Assembly: GCA_945882415.1 (NCBI GenBank)
Contig: CAMCWC010000007.1
Span: 1 to 64,000, forward strand
Direction of reading: 5' to 3'
Source: Chthonomonas calidirosea
Lineage (GTDB): Bacteria > Armatimonadota > Fimbriimonadia > Fimbriimonadales > Fimbriimonadaceae
Length of the DNA stretch: 64,000 bases
In this document: positions 16,628-25,596 of the stretch, one piece after another
How positions within the stretch are numbered: position 1 is the stretch's first letter
Layout: the number at the start of each line of letters is the position of its first letter
The notes under the pieces: generated by a model
Told to the model about the DNA's origin: nothing
The model's database searches: none
What the model saw: the letters and a program-made list of their open reading frames with translations, nothing else
Translations under genes and position numbers: made by a program

Positions 16628-17218
16628 TTAGCGTCCGCTGACGTCGTGAGAGCCGGTCTTTCCTTCGAAAGACTCACCGGCGTGCGGGACCATGAGGTCT
16701 TCCACGGCCGGACCACGGTCTCCGCCATCGAAGAGGACATCTTCCCCGCCGAGCGGATACTCCTTTCGGAGCGGATAGCCAACCCAATCATCGGGCAGGA
16801 GGAATCGAGTGCTCTGCTCGTTTCCGGCAAAGTGAACGCCAAAGAGGTCATTAACCTCGCGCTCGGGATATTCCGCGCCCATGAAGACGTTCTTCAAAGT
16901 CGGAATCGACTGGCCGTCGTTTACCGACACCTTCAAGAAAATCCGGGTCGTTCGCGTGGTGGACATCAGGTTGTAGATCACCTCGAATCGTCCATCCAGG
17001 TCTCGCGGGTGCTCCCACCGGCTGTAGTCCGCGCCGACGCACTCGACGAAGTAGTCGAACGCCAAATCCTCGTCGTCTTTGAGGAACTGCACGATCTCCA
17101 CGAGTTTGTCGCGGTTCACGCAAACGTACAAATCGCCTCGATTATCCTTCGCGCTGAGGATGGCTTCGCCAAATTTGGCCGTCAGCTTAGTGACTTCAAC
17201 GGTTTCGGCAGCGATCAC
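16628..17218 (-). CDS. nuoC: NADH-quinone oxidoreductase subunit C
   Basis: 30-kDa subunit of the complex I peripheral arm. The diagnostic C-terminal region is intact: YPEREVNDLFGVHF, RFLLPDDWVGYPLRKEYPL. Length of 196 aa fits the unfused form. It overlaps nuoA by 4 nt. nuoB, which normally sits between nuoA and nuoC, is absent from this pair and is nowhere in the window. Confidence 0.93.
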   Translation of the reverse strand: MIAAETVEVTKLTAKFGEAILSAKDNRGDLYVCVNRDKLVEIVQFLKDDEDLAFDYFVECVGADYSRWEHPRDLDGRFEVIYNLMSTTRTTRIFLKVSVNDGQSIPTLKNVFMGAEYPEREVNDLFGVHFAGNEQSTRFLLPDDWVGYPLRKEYPLGGEDVLFDGGDRGPAVEDLMVPHAGESFEGKTGSHDVSGR

Positions 17219-17697
17219 GACGTTGCCTCCATGGTTGCAGGTACTGGCACCGGCATCGAAAGTGTAGAGATGGCCTCGGTTCGAGCCTTCACCGGCTCCG
17301 CCAGCTTCTCGGGGGCAAGGGTCGCACTTTCATCCCAGTCGATGGCGCCAACTCGAATGGCGTAAACGTAACCGAGAATCCAAGTCGACATGTAAACCAA
17401 GAATTCGAAGAAGCTGAAGATCATGAATTCTCGTTCGCTTCCCTTGAACGCGGCGTACCAGCCCCAGAGGAAAACGGCTTCGATGTCGAACAGGATGAAG
17501 ATGATTCCGACGAGATAGAACTTGACCGGGAACCGCTCGCGAGCGTTTCCGACTGGCTCCACGCCGCACTCGTATGGAGCCGACTTGTATGGCGTTCGAT
17601 TTTTCGGACCGAGCAACCAGCTCAAAGTCACGAGCGCACCGCAAAGAAAAGCGGCGACGCCAACCATCACAAGGATCCCGAGGTACGACTCTCGCAT
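17215..17697 (-). CDS. nuoA: NADH-quinone oxidoreductase subunit A
   Basis: Three-helix membrane subunit of complex I: YKSAPYECGVEPVGNARERF followed by VKFYLVGIIFILFDIEAVFL, the conserved PYECG and FDIE signatures. At 160 aa it is longer than the usual ~120-140 aa because of a polar C-terminal tail. Translationally coupled to nuoC. Divergent from gcvT with only 38 bp between starts. Confidence 0.94.
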   Translation of the reverse strand: MRESYLGILVMVGVAAFLCGALVTLSWLLGPKNRTPYKSAPYECGVEPVGNARERFPVKFYLVGIIFILFDIEAVFLWGWYAAFKGSEREFMIFSFFEFLVYMSTWILGYVYAIRVGAIDWDESATLAPEKLAEPVKARTEAISTLSMPVPVPATMEATS

Positions 17698-17735
17698 CTT
17701 AGGTTGATCATACCGCGACGGGTAACTTCAATCAA

Positions 17736-18806
17736 ATGATGCTGAGAACCCCTCTGTACGATGCCCACGTTCGACTGAATGCGAAAATCGTTCCCTTTGC
17801 GGGATACGACATGCCCGTGCAGTACGCCAGCGTCATTCACGAAGCCAAAGCCGTTCGCCATCGGGCCGGAATGTTCGATGTTTCCCACATGGCGCGACTC
17901 CGACTGGTCGGCTCTACGGTTCTTGCCGATCTGGAAAATCTGACCACCAACGACGTAAGTGTTCTCGAAGATGGCGTGGGCCAATATTCCCTCCTTCCGA
18001 ACGCAACCGGCGGAGTTGTGGACGACATCATCGTCTATCGCCTGAGCGCGTTCGAATTCTATGTTGTGGTGAACGCGGCGAACCACGAGAAGGACGTGGC
18101 TTGGATCACCTCGCACCTTGACTCCTCGGTCCACTTTACAGACGAGACTGACGGCACCGCGATGATCGCCGTCCAAGGTCCATCAGCCGAGGAAATCGTT
18201 GCCTCACTATCGGAGGAAAGGGTCGTGCATCTTCCGCTATTCGGAGTAGCAAATGTCACCGTTGCCGGAATTCCCTGCTTCATTGCCCGAAGCGGCTACA
18301 CCGGAGAGGACGGATTCGAGATCATCTGTCCGGCCGAGCAAGCCGATGCGCTCTGGACCGCGCTGCATGCGGCGGGAGTCGAGCCTTGTGGCCTCGCCTC
18401 GCGAGATACCCTTCGCGTCGAAGCCGGACTTCCCCTCTATGGACACGAGCTCACGGACGAAACCAGTCCAATCGCGGCCGGGCTCGGCTGGGTCGTTAGT
18501 AAAAAGAAGTCATTCATTGGCAGTGAGCACGTCAATCAAGTCCGCGCCGACGGCCCGAGCACGAAGTTACAGGGGATCCGGCTCGAAACCAAACGCCTCC
18601 TGATGCCAGGAATGGCGGTGAACCTTGACGGCGAGCAGATCGGAGAAATCACCAGCGGCGTCTACTCACCGATGCTCGATTGCGGAATTGCCTTCGCATA
18701 TCTGCGCAGCGATGTGAAGCTAAAAACAAACGTGACCGTTGATATCCGCGGAAAGCAAGAGCCCGCTACCGTGGTCAGCAAGCGCTTCTACAAACGCGAA
18801 TCGTAA
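17736..18806 (+). CDS. gcvT: Glycine cleavage system aminomethyltransferase (T protein)
   Basis: Transfers the methylene group from the aminomethyl-lipoyl H protein to tetrahydrofolate. N-terminus matches the family (PLYDAHVRLNAKIVPFAGYDMPVQY, GMFDVSHMARLRLVG), followed by SGYTGEDGFEI and SRDTLRVEAGLPLYGHE. Full length at 356 aa. Start ATG 17736 or the next ATG 17739. The other gcv genes are not in the window. A short gap to pyrF suggests cotranscription. Confidence 0.92.
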   Translation: MMLRTPLYDAHVRLNAKIVPFAGYDMPVQYASVIHEAKAVRHRAGMFDVSHMARLRLVGSTVLADLENLTTNDVSVLEDGVGQYSLLPNATGGVVDDIIVYRLSAFEFYVVVNAANHEKDVAWITSHLDSSVHFTDETDGTAMIAVQGPSAEEIVASLSEERVVHLPLFGVANVTVAGIPCFIARSGYTGEDGFEIICPAEQADALWTALHAAGVEPCGLASRDTLRVEAGLPLYGHELTDETSPIAAGLGWVVSKKKSFIGSEHVNQVRADGPSTKLQGIRLETKRLLMPGMAVNLDGEQIGEITSGVYSPMLDCGIAFAYLRSDVKLKTNVTVDIRGKQEPATVVSKRFYKRES

Positions 18807-18829
18807 CAAGGCGCACAATAACAGGTGAT

Positions 18830-19534
18830 ATGAACCATCACGTGATTTGTTCTCTCGATACGGGCAACCTGCAACACGCCAAGGAAACCGTGACTCGTCT
18901 GGCACCCCACGTGGGCGCGTTCAAAATTGGCCATGCCCTGACCTTGGGTAACGGCCTTCACGTGGTCGAAGAACTACGCGAGGCTGGGGCAAAGAGAATC
19001 TTCCTTGACCTCAAGTTTCACGACATCCCAAACACCGTCGCCCTTGCCGTCCATGAAGCGGCCAAATATGGCGTTTGGATGATGACGGTTCACATCTCGG
19101 GCGGCCCAGCCATGTTGCAGGCGGCGGTCGAACAGGCACGGTCCTTTGGCGAAGATCAGCGCCCGCTTCTGGTCGGCGTCTCCGTGCTTACTTCGCTCGA
19201 CGAAGAAACCTTGCACCGCGACCTCGGCATTAATCGCCCGCTAGAATCGCAGGTGCTGGAGCTCAGCAAAATGGCCATCGACAACGACCTTGACGGCGTG
19301 GTCTCAAGCCCGCATGAGGCCGCAGCGATTCGAAATGCCGTTGGGCACAGCCCGATCATCGTGACTCCGGGCATTCGGATGGCCGACGCGGCCACTCACG
19401 ACCAGAAGCGAGTCGCCGATGCCAAAACGGCGCTGGCGAACGGCAGCAGCTACCTTGTCATCGGACGCGCGCTGAGTGAATCCCAAGATCCGCTGGCGAC
19501 CTTAGCTCAGTTCGGTTTGATGCCGGAAAACTAA
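18830..19534 (+). CDS. pyrF: Orotidine 5'-phosphate decarboxylase
   Basis: Last step of UMP synthesis. The catalytic array DLKFHDIPNT (Asp60, Lys62, Asp65) is intact, the phosphate-binding end reads VTPGIRMADAATHDQKR and GSSYLVIGRAL. 234 residues, the ordinary length for the E. coli-type enzyme. Start ATG 18830, in the rightward series gcvT-pyrF-nuoE-araD-HD. Confidence 0.95.
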   Translation: MNHHVICSLDTGNLQHAKETVTRLAPHVGAFKIGHALTLGNGLHVVEELREAGAKRIFLDLKFHDIPNTVALAVHEAAKYGVWMMTVHISGGPAMLQAAVEQARSFGEDQRPLLVGVSVLTSLDEETLHRDLGINRPLESQVLELSKMAIDNDLDGVVSSPHEAAAIRNAVGHSPIIVTPGIRMADAATHDQKRVADAKTALANGSSYLVIGRALSESQDPLATLAQFGLMPEN

Positions 19535-19553
19535 GCGGGTACCCTTCAGATTC

Positions 19554-20177
19554 ATGAGCGAGCTACTCAAACTCGGTGCCCCAAACGAACGGCCTCGCGC
19601 GCCCAAACCCGGCGAAGTTGAACTCAATTTCACCGAACAAGGCGTTGCAGAACTTGAAGCACTCGTTTCGCACTATCCGAACAAGAAAGCCTGCATTCTT
19701 CCGGCTCTTTGGCTCGCTCAGCGTGAATACGGCGGTTACCTCAACGGACCCGCGATTGCAGAGGTCGCCTTCCGACTCGGCCGTGCCTATGCCGAAGTGG
19801 AAGGCGTCGCAACCTTCTACACTCTGTACAACACCGCTCACCAGCCGGGCCGACACAAGCTGGAACTCTGCACCTGCCTTAGCTGCATGGTCAACGGAGC
19901 CTTCGACCTGCGCGATTACATCCGAGAGAAGCTCGGAGTCGGTCACGGCGAGACCACCGCGGACGGCGAATTCACCTTTGAAGAAGTCGAGTGCCTCAAC
20001 GCTTGCAACCGCGCGGTCGTGATGCAGGTTGGCGACGAGTATTACGGTCCGCTCGACAAGCCTGGCATTGACGCTTTGCTCGAAAAGCTCCGCACCTCGC
20101 CCGAGAACACCGTCATCAAGTACGCGAACGCCGTTGTGCGAGTTCAGCTTCGCAAAGACGAAGCACCGACGGCCTGA
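19554..20177 (+). CDS. nuoE: NADH-quinone oxidoreductase subunit E
   Basis: 24-kDa thioredoxin-fold [2Fe-2S] subunit of the NADH-oxidising module. Ligand cysteines are visible as C106-x4-C111 and C147-x3-C151 (VECLNAC). It stands apart from nuoF and nuoG, which are not in the window, and lies on the opposite strand from nuoA, C and D. Its TGA overlaps the next ATG. Confidence 0.92.
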   Translation: MSELLKLGAPNERPRAPKPGEVELNFTEQGVAELEALVSHYPNKKACILPALWLAQREYGGYLNGPAIAEVAFRLGRAYAEVEGVATFYTLYNTAHQPGRHKLELCTCLSCMVNGAFDLRDYIREKLGVGHGETTADGEFTFEEVECLNACNRAVVMQVGDEYYGPLDKPGIDALLEKLRTSPENTVIKYANAVVRVQLRKDEAPTA

Positions 20178-20881
20178 TGAGTACGACCTACTCTTGGATT
20201 CAGGAAGAAGCTTGGGCCGCAAACCAGCGTATCGGTGCGGAGAAACTCGCCGCGCTGACGTGGGGCAACGCGAGCGCGGTTGAGCGAACCTCGGGCGTTT
20301 TTGCCATCAAGCCGTCCGGCGTACCCTACGAAAACCTGAATGTCGAGGACATGGTCATTTGCTCGATTGAAGATGCCTCGGTTGTTTACGGCAACAAGAA
20401 GGCCTCCAGCGATGCAATCACCCATGCGGCGCTGTACCGAGCGTTCCCCGAGATCGGCGGAATCGTCCACACGCACTCGCCCAAGGCAACCGCTTGGGCG
20501 CAAACCGGTCTTGACCTGCCGTGCCTTGGCACCACGCACGCGGACCACTTTGCGGGCCCAGTTCCCTGCACCCGCCCGCTAACTCCCGAAGAAATCAACT
20601 CGGCCTATGTGTTGAACACCGCGGTCGTGATCATCGAAACTTTCGAAAAGCGCAGCCTGAACCCAGCGGCCATTCCAGCTGTTTTGGTTGGACAACATGG
20701 TCCGTTTACTTGGTCAGAATCAGCCACGGGTGCGGTGGATAATGCCATCGCCCTCGAGGCTTGCACCGCGATGGCCTTCGATATGTTCAACCTCACCGGG
20801 AATCTCGTCCCGATTCCCGACGCGCTGCTTCGCTATCACTACGAACGAAAGCACGGCCCCAAGGCGACCTACGGTCAGTGA
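20177..20881 (+). CDS. araD: L-ribulose-5-phosphate 4-epimerase
   Basis: Class II aldolase-fold enzyme interconverting L-ribulose 5-phosphate and D-xylulose 5-phosphate. Zn ligands and substrate motifs are complete: TWGNASAV, IKPSGVPY, GIVHTHSPKATAWAQ, GTTHADHF, and GQHGPFTW. Length of 234 aa is normal. There is no araA or araB nearby, so substrate is assigned from motif match. Overlaps nuoE and the next gene (GTGA). Confidence 0.9.
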   Translation: MSTTYSWIQEEAWAANQRIGAEKLAALTWGNASAVERTSGVFAIKPSGVPYENLNVEDMVICSIEDASVVYGNKKASSDAITHAALYRAFPEIGGIVHTHSPKATAWAQTGLDLPCLGTTHADHFAGPVPCTRPLTPEEINSAYVLNTAVVIIETFEKRSLNPAAIPAVLVGQHGPFTWSESATGAVDNAIALEACTAMAFDMFNLTGNLVPIPDALLRYHYERKHGPKATYGQ

Positions 20882-21411
20882 GCAAACTCGACGCCGCCAT
20901 CCGCTTTGCCGCCGAAAGGCATGAGGGCCAATGGCGGGATGGGGAGTTTCCCTTGCCTTACATCACGCATCCGGTGGAGGTGCTTCTCAACCTACGCAAC
21001 GTTGGCCAGGTGACCGACGAAGACATGCTCGTAGCAGCCGTGCTGCACGATTTGCAGGAAGAAACTCCAACTACGAACGAAGAGATTTGCTCCATTTTTG
21101 GGAATAAGGCCGCCATCCTGGTGAGTGAACTCACCCGAGTCGAACCCCTTGAGATCGAAATTGCGAGCCTAAGAAAGGAGCAGATTTTCGAACTGAGAAC
21201 GCAGTACTTGCTCCAGGGAATCGAGGAGATGAGTTCAGAAGCGAAGGCCATCAAACTTGCGGATCGACTGTCAAACCTTCGCGAAGCCAAACGTACGCGC
21301 AGCGAAGGGCGCGTGGAGCGTTACAAAGTCCAAACAAAACGGATTCTGAAATTCATTCCAGAATCCGTTAATCCCGCCCTGTGGCGAGCCGTTCGAGCGG
21401 AACTACGCTAG
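20878..21411 (+). CDS. SpoT/MESH1-like HD-domain hydrolase
   Basis: 177 aa with the (p)ppGpp hydrolase pattern: RFAAERHEGQWRDGEFPLPYITHPVEV, the HD in AAVLHDLQEE, and KLADRLSNLREA. Only the hydrolase domain is present, no synthetase, as in small alarmone hydrolases. Start GTG 20878 within the araD stop. The HDLQEE variant (family HDVVED) keeps the metal-binding HD. Activity on ppGpp is inferred. Confidence 0.8.
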   Translation: MSKLDAAIRFAAERHEGQWRDGEFPLPYITHPVEVLLNLRNVGQVTDEDMLVAAVLHDLQEETPTTNEEICSIFGNKAAILVSELTRVEPLEIEIASLRKEQIFELRTQYLLQGIEEMSSEAKAIKLADRLSNLREAKRTRSEGRVERYKVQTKRILKFIPESVNPALWRAVRAELR

Positions 21412-22928
21412 CCGCCCGGTCCTCGGCGCATCGTCACCTGACCGACGTAGCCACCGATGATGAACGGGAACTTGCCCGGCGTGACGTGATAATGCACCCC
21501 CCGATCCTTGTCTTCGTGCGCATTGAAGCCATTGAGCGGATTGGTCTTTGAGTCTTTCGCCATCACTCCATCACCCTCGTACGGCCCATAGACCGGAATG
21601 CCGTCGAAACCAAAGCCGATGATTGGGGAATGCTCGTCGCCGTTGTCGGCAAAGGGCGTGTTCACGCAGATTGGATATTTGTGATAGTGGTACTGATAGT
21701 TCGGCGCTGGGTGTCCGCAGCAGCGATCCATCAGGTCCACCGCCCACTCCATGTTTCCATCGAACGGGTTGAAGAACACGACGCCGTTCACTGCAAGGCC
21801 AACTGGGCCCATTGGAAGAGCCCGGTTTCGGTTGTCTTGCGTCATCGGAACCGCGCTTGGATTCAGCTTCGGCTCGATTGCGAGGCGAAAGTTGCCGGGG
21901 AATTCTTGAATGTAGTTCGGGTCATACCCTTGGGTTCCGTACGTGTCCGGAAACTTGGCCGTGGGATGGTTTGGCACGTTTCGGTTTGCGAAGCGGAACG
22001 TGCTTGACCCATCGAAGGTCAGGACAACGTTGTCGGGCACAAACTTTGTTTCTTTGACCAACTGCCCGTTTGCGTCCAGGAATCCGGGCTTGAGCCAAGA
22101 AGTCATCGCGCCTAGGAACGGAGTTTCCCAGCGGCCAGCCTGATAGAACAGGCGGTCGGCATTCTTGTAATCAATCTTGAGCGGCGCCGCCGCGCTTGGC
22201 TGGACGACTTCGCCCGGCTTGGCCTGGAAGTACCATCTGCCGCCCAGGTGCACTAAATTCTCGGGTGCCGGAGCTTTTTCGGCGGTCGGCTTTGCCTTCG
22301 GCTCCTTCAGCCCCCGCAGCGATCGCGAGTACTGCGTGAGCTCGAAATCGTCGATGAAGAAGTACGAGCCCTTCTTATCCTTCGAAGCGCCGTTTTTGAA
22401 CTCGACCGAGATATTCACCGAGTCCACCTCGGCAAAAGGCAGAAGTTCTTCGAAGTCATAAGTCCGCCAAGCTTCGGCTCCCTGCTTCCCTTCCTTGCCA
22501 TTGATAGCGAGGTCGGCGCGGGCTTTGGTGACCTCGCGGTAGATGAATCGTTCCGCCGTATCCAAGGCGTTGCTGCCGTTCTTCGAGAGGAAAGTGATCT
22601 TCATGATCAGCGTGTCCTTGTCGACTTTGAAGCCATCTTCCGCGAGTCCGCGAAAGGCGAATCGGATCCATTTCCCTTTCGCTTGATCGAGCCCAGTCAC
22701 CATCGCGGAGACCTTTCCTTCGGGCTTGCTGGAGTTGAACGCGATTCCAGGTGAGGAAATTTCGTCCTGATAGCCGGCAAACAGGTACTCGGCCTGCCCG
22801 GAGAGTTCGAATCCAGACGGGGCGGTTTTCGCCGCGTTTGCCGCGTCGAAGGAGCCGTTCGGAACCAGATTGGCCACCGTTTCATCCTTTGCCGAAAGTG
22901 CGCATATGAGTAACAAGGTGTTGATCAT
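21408..22928 (-). CDS. Secreted YHYH-domain protein
   Basis: Signal peptide MINTLLLICALSA, an N-terminal carbohydrate-binding-like beta domain (NLVPNGSFDAANA ... YFFIDDFEL) and a C-terminal YHYH domain with PNYQYHYHKYP, GFGFDGIPVYGPY and GVHYHVTPGKFPFIIGGYVGQ. The YHYH family has no established function; the histidine clusters suggest metal binding. Start 22928 has a good AGGAG site. Convergent with the HD gene, overlapping by 4 nt. Confidence 0.8.
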   Translation of the reverse strand: MINTLLLICALSAKDETVANLVPNGSFDAANAAKTAPSGFELSGQAEYLFAGYQDEISSPGIAFNSSKPEGKVSAMVTGLDQAKGKWIRFAFRGLAEDGFKVDKDTLIMKITFLSKNGSNALDTAERFIYREVTKARADLAINGKEGKQGAEAWRTYDFEELLPFAEVDSVNISVEFKNGASKDKKGSYFFIDDFELTQYSRSLRGLKEPKAKPTAEKAPAPENLVHLGGRWYFQAKPGEVVQPSAAAPLKIDYKNADRLFYQAGRWETPFLGAMTSWLKPGFLDANGQLVKETKFVPDNVVLTFDGSSTFRFANRNVPNHPTAKFPDTYGTQGYDPNYIQEFPGNFRLAIEPKLNPSAVPMTQDNRNRALPMGPVGLAVNGVVFFNPFDGNMEWAVDLMDRCCGHPAPNYQYHYHKYPICVNTPFADNGDEHSPIIGFGFDGIPVYGPYEGDGVMAKDSKTNPLNGFNAHEDKDRGVHYHVTPGKFPFIIGGYVGQVTMRRGPGG

Positions 22929-23031
22929 TCTTTTCTCCTGCGCAACATCCTGCCGGTTGGCGGTGAGGATTTCGTGAGCAAACCGGCCCATTTGACTTGG
23001 CGCAGAAATCGCGAGCGGTTACGATATGCGC

Positions 23032-23160
23032 ATGGCCAAGAAGAAAGTCCTTCCGCGCGAGAAGCCAACGCCGGTCGCAACCCCGCCTCACCTTCAAGTT
23101 TTCGGCTGGCTCGCCGGGAAAAAGCCGGTGCCGCACCAGGTGGAAGACAACAAAAAGTAA
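23032..23160 (+). CDS. 42-residue Lys/Pro-rich small protein
   Basis: Reads MAKKKVLPREKPTPVATPPH and ends VEDNKK. No ribosome site precedes it, but TACGAT about 10 bp upstream could be a -10 box, which would make the message leaderless (or ATG 23026 may be used). Basic, disordered. Supported mainly by clean coding-like composition; no homologue recognised. Confidence 0.4.
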   Translation: MAKKKVLPREKPTPVATPPHLQVFGWLAGKKPVPHQVEDNKK

Positions 23161-23164
23161 ACCT

Positions 23165-23284
23165 TTAAAAATGGGCGAAACCTGTTTCTGGTTTTCGCGT
23201 CATACAGGTGTGGGAAGCGAAAGCGACTCACATGTTCCTCCATACTCCCTCATAAACAGGCGCCCTCCCCCAGGGCGCCTTCTT
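23165..23284 (+). ncRNA. Candidate structured RNA or 3' UTR ending in a terminator
   Basis: Successive hairpins can be drawn: GCGAAACC/GGTTTTCGC, then GTGTGGGAA pairing with TTCCTCCATAC around an inner GCGAAAGC mini-loop, then the perfect terminator stem AGGCGCCCT/AGGGCGCCT (23258-23280) with TCTT after it. No protein frame fits. It could be a small RNA (some resemblance to the 3' part of 6S-like RNAs) or only the structured tail of the 42-codon gene. Confidence 0.35.
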
Positions 23285-23331
23285 AATGTGCGCCTTCTCT
23301 ATTCGCGGCTCGCCGGTACACTCCCGAAACC

Positions 23332-24066
23332 TTGACCGAAGTGTTCTTGAGCGTGGTCATTCCCGCTTATAACGAGGAGGACCGCCTGCCGCGAACCTTG
23401 GCCCGATTGCAGGAGTATTACGGTGCGCAATCCTACACCTTTGAAGTCATCGTGATGAGCGATGGCAGCAAGGACCGCACGGTGGCCCTGGCGCAGGCTT
23501 TTGCCGCGAATGATTCCAGGTTCCGCGTGGTCGATAGTCAGCCGAACCGTGGCAAAGGGTACGTGGTTCGAACCGGCATGCTGCAGGCTCGGGGGCAGTA
23601 CGTTCTGTTCTGCGATGCCGACCTTGCGACGCCTCAAGAGGAGACCGAGAAGCTCTTGCCGAAGCTGGAAGCCGGGTTTGACGTGGCCATTGGCAGCCGT
23701 CCGTTGCGAGACAGCAACCTCGAAGTTCGCCAGCCATTTTATCGAGAAGCCCTTGGCCGGATGGCGAACAAGCTGATTCAGATCGTCGCCGTTCCGGGCA
23801 TTCGCGACACCCAGTGCGGGTTCAAGATGTTTAACGCGAAGTCGAATGCCGACATCTTTTCCCGCAGCAAGCTTGATGGATTCAGCTTCGACTTTGAGGC
23901 ACTGATGATTGCGCGAGACCTGGGTTATCAGGTAGCCGAGGTGCCGATTCGGTGGATGAACCAGGAAGGCAGCAAGGTCAACATTTGGCGCGACTATCCG
24001 CGGGTTTTCCGCGACCTTTTCAAGCTGCGGCTGATGGGCAAGGCCCGCCGACTGGCCAAAAACTAA
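23332..24066 (+). CDS. Family 2 glycosyltransferase (Alg5-like)
   Basis: LSVVIPAYNEEDRLPRTL, EVIVMSDGSKDRT, PNRGKGYVVRTGM, the DAD metal site in LFCDADLATP, then DTQCGFKMF: the pattern of dolichyl- or undecaprenyl-phosphate glucosyltransferases. It would load a sugar onto a lipid carrier at the inner membrane. Start TTG 23332 (or GTG 23341). Followed after 4 nt by a methyltransferase, likely a pair. Confidence 0.85.
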   Translation: MTEVFLSVVIPAYNEEDRLPRTLARLQEYYGAQSYTFEVIVMSDGSKDRTVALAQAFAANDSRFRVVDSQPNRGKGYVVRTGMLQARGQYVLFCDADLATPQEETEKLLPKLEAGFDVAIGSRPLRDSNLEVRQPFYREALGRMANKLIQIVAVPGIRDTQCGFKMFNAKSNADIFSRSKLDGFSFDFEALMIARDLGYQVAEVPIRWMNQEGSKVNIWRDYPRVFRDLFKLRLMGKARRLAKN

Positions 24067-24070
24067 GCTC

Positions 24071-24802
24071 ATGAATCCCGGCGAATACGACAAAATGCGC
24101 CGTCTGGAGGACGAGTATTGGTGGTTCGTCGGTCGCCGCGAGCTTGCCCTGAAGCTAGTTTCCGAATTCAAAATTGGCCCTTTGGATGTGCTGGACCTTG
24201 GTTGCGGCACCGGGGTGGTGATGGCGGAGACGGCCAAGTTTGCCAACTCCGTTACCGGGCTCGATATGAGCGAGTTTGCGCTGCGGTACTCGGTTGAACG
24301 CGGGATCAACGAGGTTGTTCAGGGCGACGGAACGGCGATTCCGTTTGCCGATGGTTCGTTCTCGGCGATAATTGCCCTCGATATTTTTGAGCACATCGAG
24401 GATCACCAGGCGGCCTATCGGGAGGCGTTTCGCGTCCTCCGGCCCGGCGGGATTTTGGTGCTGAGCGTTCCGGCGTTTCGGTCGCTTTGGAGCAAGCATG
24501 ATGTTGCGCTACACCACTTTCGGCGGTATACGCGGTCCGAGGTTCGGGCTTGTTTAAGTTCGGCTGGATTTTCGCCGGAGGTGTTGTCTTACGCGGTGTT
24601 CCTGCTCTTCCCTTTGGTCGTGCTGTCCCGCGTGCTCGAGCGGTTCCGCCCGGGTCCGGCGGCGGCTTCGCTTCCCACGGTTCCTGCTTGGCTGAACCGG
24701 CTGCTCATTTGGCTGCTGCGAAAAGAGGCCCGCCTCATCTGGAAAGGCACCGCCCTCCCCTGGGGCAGCAGCGTTGTCGCCGTAGCCCGAAAACCCCGCT
24801 AG
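24071..24802 (+). CDS. SAM-dependent class I methyltransferase
   Basis: SAM-binding motif I is DVLDLGCGTGVV; acidic motif II follows in SVTGLDMSEFAL, then IPFADGSFSAIIALDIFEHI. The C-terminal part carries a hydrophobic stretch (YAVFLLFPLVVLSRV), so it may be membrane-associated; pairing with the GT2 gene suggests modification of a lipid-linked glycan. Substrate unknown. Confidence 0.82.
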   Translation: MNPGEYDKMRRLEDEYWWFVGRRELALKLVSEFKIGPLDVLDLGCGTGVVMAETAKFANSVTGLDMSEFALRYSVERGINEVVQGDGTAIPFADGSFSAIIALDIFEHIEDHQAAYREAFRVLRPGGILVLSVPAFRSLWSKHDVALHHFRRYTRSEVRACLSSAGFSPEVLSYAVFLLFPLVVLSRVLERFRPGPAAASLPTVPAWLNRLLIWLLRKEARLIWKGTALPWGSSVVAVARKPR

Positions 24803-24823
24803 GTACACTCTTTTTCCCCGCGT

Positions 24824-24899
24824 GGGGATATAGCTCAGTTGGTAGAGCGCTGCAATCGCACTGCAGAGGTCAGGGGTTCGAATCCCCTTATCTCCACCA
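24824..24899 (+). tRNA. tRNA-Ala (anticodon CGC)
   Basis: Complete cloverleaf: acceptor GGGGATA/TATCTCC, D arm GCTC/GAGC, anticodon arm CTGCA-ATCGCAC-TGCAG giving CGC, T arm AGGGG-TTCGAAT-CCCCT, and encoded CCA at 24897-24899. Its 3' 32 bases are repeated with three mismatches at 28591-28622. Confidence 0.95.
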
Positions 24900-24939
24900 A
24901 AACAAAGAATGGCTCATGTTTCCATGAGACAATCTTAGT

Positions 24940-25575
24940 ATGCGGCATAGCGGAAAGATGAATTCCTATGGGTTCGTACCGCCGTTGGCAACCGAGTATG
25001 AGTCAGCATACGTCACCGGGGAAGGGCAAACCCCAATCTGCGCCGGTATTTTAATCGAGAAATTTGTTCCATCCTTCCGCTTCAATCCTCTGCAACTTGA
25101 CGTAGAACAACAAATGACAGTTATTATTCACCACGTACTTCCCAAGTACCAGTCAAGCGGACTTCAGACAAACTTCGATCCCGCCCAATATATCCCAGCA
25201 ATTCTGGCTTATATTGAAAGGTGGAAACCGTTGACGGTCATAGTTACTCAAGAAGACTCTAACGATGAACTGTATGAAGAATTGCGGACAAAGGCTACAT
25301 TTACGGCCATTTGGAGGTGGCATCACTTTTTTGATTCTGTTCGTGATAATGAGATCGCAGACCAGTTAGGGGTATACCAAAGCGACTTAGTCGAAACCTA
25401 TGTGAATAACACGAGGTTTATGAGTGTCATTCAACCTTGGATGAAAAACTTAGAGAAGGAGAACGTTATTGTGCTCGGCGGTTTCCGGACGGAATGTGTT
25501 GAAGGACTGACTGATGGCCTATGTCAGTTAGAAGTCGACTATCACTGCCATTCAGATTTGATGTATCCGCGCTAA
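24940..25575 (+). CDS. Unknown 211-aa protein in the island
   Basis: Not recognised. A predicted mixed alpha/beta protein; the segment KPLTVIVTQEDSNDE and the C-terminal NVIVLGGFRTECVEG look like Rossmann-like strands, and the latter faintly recalls cysteine hydrolases of the isochorismatase type, which I do not claim. Start ATG 24940 or 24958; neither has a good ribosome site. Convergent with the Mrr-STAND gene with 21 bp between stops. Confidence 0.55.
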   Translation: MRHSGKMNSYGFVPPLATEYESAYVTGEGQTPICAGILIEKFVPSFRFNPLQLDVEQQMTVIIHHVLPKYQSSGLQTNFDPAQYIPAILAYIERWKPLTVIVTQEDSNDELYEELRTKATFTAIWRWHHFFDSVRDNEIADQLGVYQSDLVETYVNNTRFMSVIQPWMKNLEKENVIVLGGFRTECVEGLTDGLCQLEVDYHCHSDLMYPR

Positions 25576-25596
25576 AACATTCTGGCTAGAGAATAT

